Source: an uncultured Paracoccaceae bacterium (GTDB lineage: Bacteria; Pseudomonadota; Alphaproteobacteria; Rhodobacterales; Rhodobacteraceae). Taken from it: a stretch of DNA of 64,000 bases. The notes below the pieces were generated by a model. That model was not told the origin of the DNA. It saw only the letters and a list, made by a program, of their open reading frames with translations, and made no database searches. Shown here piece after piece: positions 59,758 through 64,000 of this stretch. Each line of letters opens with the position of its first letter. Positions within the stretch are counted from its first letter, which is position 1. Made by a program: the position numbers and the translations under genes. The stretch spans positions 1 to 64,000 of the forward strand of contig CANMTD010000005.1 of the NCBI GenBank assembly GCA_947500775.1, given 5' to 3'.

Positions 59758-62115
59758 ATGAGTTACAAGTTCATTGGTCGCGAAGCAGGGGACCAAGCAG
59801 GGATTTCGGTCTCATCAATCGGTGACATCGACGGCGACGGCAAAACCGATTTCATCATTGGCGCCTATAAGGCTACGGTTGCTGGCGAGGTGCGGACCGG
59901 CGAAAGCTATCTGCTGTTCAGCGGTGATCTTGGGGCCATGGATGCGGCCGATGGCACAAGCGACGGTGTGATCGACCTTGAGAATATCAATCTGGTCGAT
60001 GGCAGCGGATTCACCGGTTATCAGTTCGACGGTTACGATGCTGTCGACGAAGCCGGAACATCGGTTTCATCGACTGGCGATGTCGATGGCGACGGGATTG
60101 ACGACCTGCTGATCGGAGCGCCCCGGGCCCTGGGCGGTGGCGGAAACACTGGCGAAACCTATTTACTTTTCAGTTCCGATTTCGTGACGGTGGATGCCGC
60201 CGATGGCACAACCGACGGCGTCATCAGTCTGGAAAATACCAATACCGCCGACGGTGGTGGTTTCACCGGCTATCAATTCAACGGAACAGAAGCGACAGAT
60301 TTTGCGGGGTTTGACGCTACTTCTGCGGGTGACGTCGACGGCGACGGGCTTGGTGATCTGCTTATTGGCGCTTATCAGGCCGATGGCGGCGGCACAAACT
60401 CGGGCGAAGCATATCTTGTGCTTGGTTCCGATCTGGCGGATATGGATGCCGCCGATGGCAGCATCGACGGTGTCATTGACCTTGATAACGCCAATATCGC
60501 CAGCGGCGGTGGCTTCGCGGGCTATCAGTTCATCGGAACGCAAAACAAAGACGCTGCCGGAAAGTCCATTTCCTCGGCCGGGGATATCGACGGCGACGGG
60601 CTTGATGACCTGCTTATCAGCGCGATCTACGCCGACGACGGCGGCCCCAGCGCTGGCGAGGCCTACCTTCTGTTCGGTGCTGATCTGGCGGATATGGATG
60701 CCGCCGATGGCAGCATCGACGGCGTAGTCGATCTAGACAATGCCAATACCGCCACCAGCGACGGCTTTGCGGGCTATCAGTTTCTCGGGACCGATAAAGG
60801 CAATAACACCGGGGATGGGCTGGCTTCGGTTTATGACATCAACGGGGACGGGCTCGACGATCTGATCATCGGGGCCGAAATTGCCGCTGCGGATTCGGAC
60901 CGCGGCGAAATCTATCTGATGTTCGGCTCTGATCTGGCGGATATGGATGCCGCCGATGGCAGCACCGACGGCGTCATCGATCTTGAAAATGTCAATACTG
61001 CCGATGGGTCCGGTTTCACAGGCTACGAATTCATCGCATCCGGCCTGACCGAGCATGCCGGTTATTCCGTTGCGGGCACCGGTGACGCCAATGGCGACGG
61101 GATCGGCGATATTCTTATCGGCGCCAACACGTCGGATATAAATGGCGAAAAATCCGGCGAGGTGTTTTTTATCCGCGGGGCCGATCTGGCCACAATGGAC
61201 GCCGAGGATGGGGCGATCGATGGCATCATTGATCTGGGCAATATCAATCTCATAAGCGGGGATGGCTTCACCGGGTATCGCATTCTAGGCGGCGCAGCAG
61301 GTGATTGGGCCGGTGATTCCGTCACCTTTGTAGACGACATCGATGGCGATGGCGGGTCCGAGCTTTTGATCGGGGCCCATTTCGCCGGTGGCGGCGGAAC
61401 CAGATCGGGCGAGGCCTATCTGCTGCAAAGCACGCAATTCGCCGAACTGGATGCGGCCGACGGCAGTACCGACGGGGTGATCGATCTTACCAATGCAAAC
61501 ATACCCTGTTTCACCTTCGGGACACGGATCACCACCAAGGAGGGCCCGAGAGGGATCGAAAAGATTGCCGTCGGCGACCGGGTCCTGACCCTTGATCACG
61601 GCTATCAGACCGTTCGCTGGGTCGGTTCGACCGCGGTCATGGCGCCCTGCGCCAGACTATCGCCCATCCGCATCGCCGCTGGCGCGCTTGGCCACGGTCT
61701 GCCGGAACGCGATCTTCTGGTTTCGCGGCAACACCGGATGCTGCTGCGCTCGATTGTGGCAGAGCGGATGTTCGGCACGCGCGAGGTGCTTGTCGCGGCC
61801 TGCAAGCTGACCGGGCTTCCGGGCGTGGAGCCTGTCGAAGGTCTGGAGCAGGTCGCATATTTCCACATGCTCTTTGACCGGCATGAGATCATCCTCGCCG
61901 AAGGCGCGCCGTCAGAAAGTCTCTATACCGGCCCAGAAGCGCTTAAATCGGTACCGGCCGAGGCGCGTCGCGAAATCGAAGCGCTCTTTCCCGAGCTTCT
62001 CAATTCCCCCCCGCCACAGCTCGCCCGCCCGATCGCCGAGAAAGGCCGAATGATACAGCGTCTGGTGGAACGACAGGTGAAGAACGGCAAAGCCGCGCTG
62101 GAAGATACGGCCTAG
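59758..62115 (+). CDS. FG-GAP/integrin-like seven-repeat protein with C-terminal Hint domain
   Basis: A 785-residue acidic protein without a classical signal peptide. Residues 1-583 comprise seven repeats of 83-86 residues, each with a calcium-binding DxDGDG-type loop (GDIDGDGKTDFIIGA in the first) and a conserved tail such as DAADGSTDGVIDL; seven FG-GAP repeats would close a seven-bladed propeller. A Hint-type domain begins at Cys584 (IPCFTFGTRITTKEGPRGIEKI) and runs to about residue 725, with SRQHRMLLRS. Such repeat-plus-Hint proteins are common in Rhodobacterales and are probably exported by type I systems. A RTX nonapeptide block is not seen. Function is likely surface or matrix binding. 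Confidence 0.87.
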   Translation: MSYKFIGREAGDQAGISVSSIGDIDGDGKTDFIIGAYKATVAGEVRTGESYLLFSGDLGAMDAADGTSDGVIDLENINLVDGSGFTGYQFDGYDAVDEAGTSVSSTGDVDGDGIDDLLIGAPRALGGGGNTGETYLLFSSDFVTVDAADGTTDGVISLENTNTADGGGFTGYQFNGTEATDFAGFDATSAGDVDGDGLGDLLIGAYQADGGGTNSGEAYLVLGSDLADMDAADGSIDGVIDLDNANIASGGGFAGYQFIGTQNKDAAGKSISSAGDIDGDGLDDLLISAIYADDGGPSAGEAYLLFGADLADMDAADGSIDGVVDLDNANTATSDGFAGYQFLGTDKGNNTGDGLASVYDINGDGLDDLIIGAEIAAADSDRGEIYLMFGSDLADMDAADGSTDGVIDLENVNTADGSGFTGYEFIASGLTEHAGYSVAGTGDANGDGIGDILIGANTSDINGEKSGEVFFIRGADLATMDAEDGAIDGIIDLGNINLISGDGFTGYRILGGAAGDWAGDSVTFVDDIDGDGGSELLIGAHFAGGGGTRSGEAYLLQSTQFAELDAADGSTDGVIDLTNANIPCFTFGTRITTKEGPRGIEKIAVGDRVLTLDHGYQTVRWVGSTAVMAPCARLSPIRIAAGALGHGLPERDLLVSRQHRMLLRSIVAERMFGTREVLVAACKLTGLPGVEPVEGLEQVAYFHMLFDRHEIILAEGAPSESLYTGPEALKSVPAEARREIEALFPELLNSPPPQLARPIAEKGRMIQRLVERQVKNGKAALEDTA
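60430..60971 (+). repeat. Near-identical 41-base internal repeats in the FG-GAP gene
   Basis: A 41-base segment encoding DLADMDAADGSxDG occurs at 60430-60470, 60682-60722 (identical) and 60931-60971 (one change). Spacing is 252 then 249 bases, that is one repeat unit. DNA-level identity shows recent unit duplication or gene conversion. Confidence 0.9.
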
Positions 62116-62166
62116 AGTATGATCTGAAAGGGTCAGATGCGCGGACATCCGCAGTGTTGAAAAAAT

Positions 62167-62242
62167 TGGTGAGCCCGTCCGGGTTCGAACCGGAGACCTA
62201 CTGATTAAAAGTCAGTTGCTCTACCAACTGAGCTACAGGCCC
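62167..62242 (-). tRNA. tRNA-Lys (anticodon TTT)
   Basis: A complete cloverleaf is read on the minus strand: acceptor GGGCCTG pairs with CGGGCTC (two G-U pairs), D arm GCTC/GAGC, anticodon stem with loop CTTTTAA and T arm TCCGG-TTCGAAC-CCGGA. The anticodon TTT is at 62207-62209. The discriminator A is followed by an encoded CCA (62167-62169) and then a T run. It lies between the Hint-protein gene and dapF, on the opposite strand to both. Confidence 0.97.
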
Positions 62243-62350
62243 ACTCAAGGACCCCCATCTAGGAAAACCACCGGGGGGGGTCAAGGCCAAAATCACGCTT
62301 TTTTCGCATGCCACTGGATTCCGGCGCGACACATGGCTATATGCGCGCAA

Positions 62351-63187
62351 ATGCAACAGGCACAAACCCCCTCTGGCCTGCCGTTCATGAAAATGCACGG
62401 TTTGGGCAATGATTTCGTGGTGATCGATTCACGCGGGCGATCCGCTGTGATCACACCTGCGCTGGCCCGGGCGTTGGGGAATCGCAATTGCGGGGTCGGA
62501 TTTGACCAGCTGGCCGAGATTCGCGACAGCGATCACGCCGACATCGATCTGGATTTCTGGAACAGCGATGGCAGCCGTGCAGGCGCCTGTGGCAATGCGA
62601 CCCGCTGTGTTGCGCAATTCATCATGGCCGAAACCGGCCAGCCCACCGTCACCCTACGCACCGCGCGCGGTACTTTGATCGCGGAACAGGTGGGCGATGG
62701 TCTGGTCAGCGTCAATATGGGGCAACCACAGCTGGACTGGGATCAGATCCCCCTGGCCCGCGCAGCCGATACCAACGCTCTGCCGTTGGAAGGGAACCCC
62801 GCCGCCGTGGGCATGGGCAATCCGCATTGCGTGTTCTTTGTGGACGATGCCGAAGCCGTCGATGTGGCGGGCATCGGCCCCCGGTTCGAAACCGATCCCC
62901 TGTTTCCCCAAGCCACCAACGTGGAATTCGCCGAGATCCGCAACACAGGCGAGATTCGGATGCGGGTCTGGGAACGTGGCACCGGCATCACGCTGGCCTG
63001 CGGGTCCGGCGCTTGTGCGACCGCCGTTGCCGCCCACCGGCGTGGCCTGACCGACCGCCGCGTCCGTATGCAGGTGGATGGCGGCTGGTTGGAACTGGAT
63101 TGGCGCGACGATGGCGTCTGGATGACCGGGCCAACGGCGCATGTGTTTTCCGGCACCCTGACCGATGATTTTCTAAGGTCGGTCTGA
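62351..63187 (+). CDS. dapF: Diaminopimelate epimerase
   Basis: Converts LL- to meso-diaminopimelate for lysine and peptidoglycan, without cofactor, using two cysteines. From the ATG at 62351 the protein has 278 residues, opening [26 protein letters not shown]. Other starts at 62333 and 62387 (MKMHGLGND) are open and none has a strong ribosome site. The catalytic pair is Cys80 (GACGNATRC) and Cys217 ([11 protein letters not shown]), with family blocks NSDGSRAGA and [10 protein letters not shown]. Its stop overlaps the mtaB start (TGATG). Confidence 0.95.
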   Translation: MQQAQTPSGLPFMKMHGLGNDFVVIDSRGRSAVITPALARALGNRNCGVGFDQLAEIRDSDHADIDLDFWNSDGSRAGACGNATRCVAQFIMAETGQPTVTLRTARGTLIAEQVGDGLVSVNMGQPQLDWDQIPLARAADTNALPLEGNPAAVGMGNPHCVFFVDDAEAVDVAGIGPRFETDPLFPQATNVEFAEIRNTGEIRMRVWERGTGITLACGSGACATAVAAHRRGLTDRRVRMQVDGGWLELDWRDDGVWMTGPTAHVFSGTLTDDFLRSV

Positions 63188-64000
63188 TGGAGCGCCTTGC
63201 GCCGAAATTCACCACGCTGGGCTGTCGTCTGAACGCCTATGAAACCGAAGCAATGAAAGAGCTGTCGGCGGCGGCGGGTGTTGAAAACGCCGTCGTGGTG
63301 AACACCTGCGCGGTGACGGCCGAGGCCGTGCGCAAGGCCCGGCAGGAAATCCGCAAGCTGCGCCGCGACAATCCCGATGCCAAGCTGATCGTCACGGGTT
63401 GCGCCGCACAGACTGAACCTGAAACATTCTCTAACATGGCCGAAGTTGACCTTGTCATCGGCAATACCGAGAAAATGCAGCCCGGCACATGGGCCAAAAT
63501 GCGCGCCCCCGATTTCGTCGGCGAAACCGAGCGTGTGCAGGTCGATGACATCATGTCGGTCACCGAAACCGCCGGGCATCTGATCGACGGATTCGGCACC
63601 CGCAGCCGTGCCTATGTACAGGTGCAAAACGGCTGTGATCACCGCTGTACCTTCTGCATCATCCCCTATGGCCGCGGAAATTCGCGGTCGGTCCCTGCCG
63701 GTGTCGTAGTGGATCAGATCAAGCGGCTGGTCGATCGCGGCTATAACGAGGTTGTGTTGACTGGTGTCGATCTGACCAGCTGGGGCGCCGATCTGCCCAG
63801 CCAGCCGAAACTGGGCGATCTGGTCATGCGCATCCTGAAACTGGTGCCGGACCTGCCGCGCCTGCGGATCAGTTCAATCGACAGTATCGAGGTGGACGAA
63901 AACCTGATGCAGGCGATCGCGACCGAACCGCGCCTGATGCCGCATCTGCACCTCAGCCTGCAGGCGGGCGACGACATGATCCTGAAACGAATGAAACGCC
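63187..64000 (+). CDS. mtaB: tRNA t6A37 methylthiotransferase MtaB, N-terminal part (runs off window)
   Basis: Radical SAM enzyme that converts N6-threonylcarbamoyladenosine 37 to its 2-methylthio form in tRNAs. About 271 codons are present and the frame is open to the right edge. The N-terminal domain has three cluster cysteines (TLGCRLNAYE, VVNTCAVT, VTGCAAQ). The radical SAM motif is GCDHRCTFCIIPYGRG near residue 150, and RLRISSIDS follows. It starts at the ATG sharing a base with the dapF stop codon. The MtaB rather than MiaB branch is suggested by the CRLN opening. Confidence 0.95.
   Translation, partial: MERLAPKFTTLGCRLNAYETEAMKELSAAAGVENAVVVNTCAVTAEAVRKARQEIRKLRRDNPDAKLIVTGCAAQTEPETFSNMAEVDLVIGNTEKMQPGTWAKMRAPDFVGETERVQVDDIMSVTETAGHLIDGFGTRSRAYVQVQNGCDHRCTFCIIPYGRGNSRSVPAGVVVDQIKRLVDRGYNEVVLTGVDLTSWGADLPSQPKLGDLVMRILKLVPDLPRLRISSIDSIEVDENLMQAIATEPRLMPHLHLSLQAGDDMILKRMKR

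Noticed and set aside
59758-61500. Regular repeats considered as a CRISPR array or minisatellite
   Set aside because: The units are 249-258 bases, translate in one frame as FG-GAP repeats, and have no spacers.
61507-61950. Hint domain considered as a self-splicing intein
   Set aside because: It lies near the C-terminus with no recognisable C-extein, and the host sequence is not an essential enzyme interrupted in its active site. A Hint-type autoprocessing or anchoring domain fits better.

Overview
The window reads as chromosome of a marine alphaproteobacterium of the Rhodobacterales (Roseobacter group). The evidence is the high GC content, the rplJL-rpoBC and str-type ribosomal operons, an IlvD-type sugar-acid pathway with TRAP transport, sulfonate (DHPS) genes, betaine-lipid genes, a Hint-domain secreted protein and a VPLPA-type C-terminal sorting tail. 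I saw no prophage, insertion sequence, CRISPR array or rRNA. There is one tRNA gene.

Layout. Positions 1-3570 (minus strand) hold the str operon: rpsL, rpsG, fusA and the start of tuf, with a clear sigma-70 promoter. After a lone DMT exporter, 4757-14402 (minus) carries rplJ-rplL-rpoB-rpoC with a leader and tandem hairpins. Positions 14729-25337 are a mixed housekeeping stretch: ThiE-like protein, TrmJ, heme A synthase, M32 carboxypeptidase, a probable toxin/immunity pair, a hotdog thioesterase, DUF1127 and a MocR regulator that share an unusual intergenic region, a VPLPA-CTERM protein, then rplM-rpsI. Positions 25405-30418 are an RND pump operon with a divergent TetR regulator and twin operators. 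Positions 30690-33416 are plcP-btaA-btaB, the phosphate-starvation switch from phospholipid to betaine lipid, behind a candidate Pho box. pncA-pncB, a small unknown gene pair and trhO follow.

Positions 37064-59162 form a large accessory catabolic region. It begins with a LacI regulator and hpsN-hpsO/P-comDE, which degrade 2,3-dihydroxypropanesulfonate to sulfoacetaldehyde. Next come two divergent operons around a GntR regulator. The minus operon is gntR, SDR, IlvD-type dehydratase, FAH hydrolase and 2-hydroxyacid dehydrogenase. The plus operon is an enlarged TRAP transporter, a UxaA dehydratase, a 3-hydroxyisobutyrate-dehydrogenase-like enzyme, a DMT permease and four Gfo/Idh/MocA dehydrogenases. 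Together these look like uptake and breakdown of an unidentified sugar acid, ending in cleavage of a 2,4-diketo acid. Its position beside the sulfonate genes leaves open a link to sulfosugar catabolism. This is the part of the window most likely to hold undescribed biochemistry.

The last part has a secreted-type protein with seven FG-GAP repeats and a Hint domain, preceded by 595 bases without a gene, then tRNA-Lys(TTT), dapF and a truncated mtaB.
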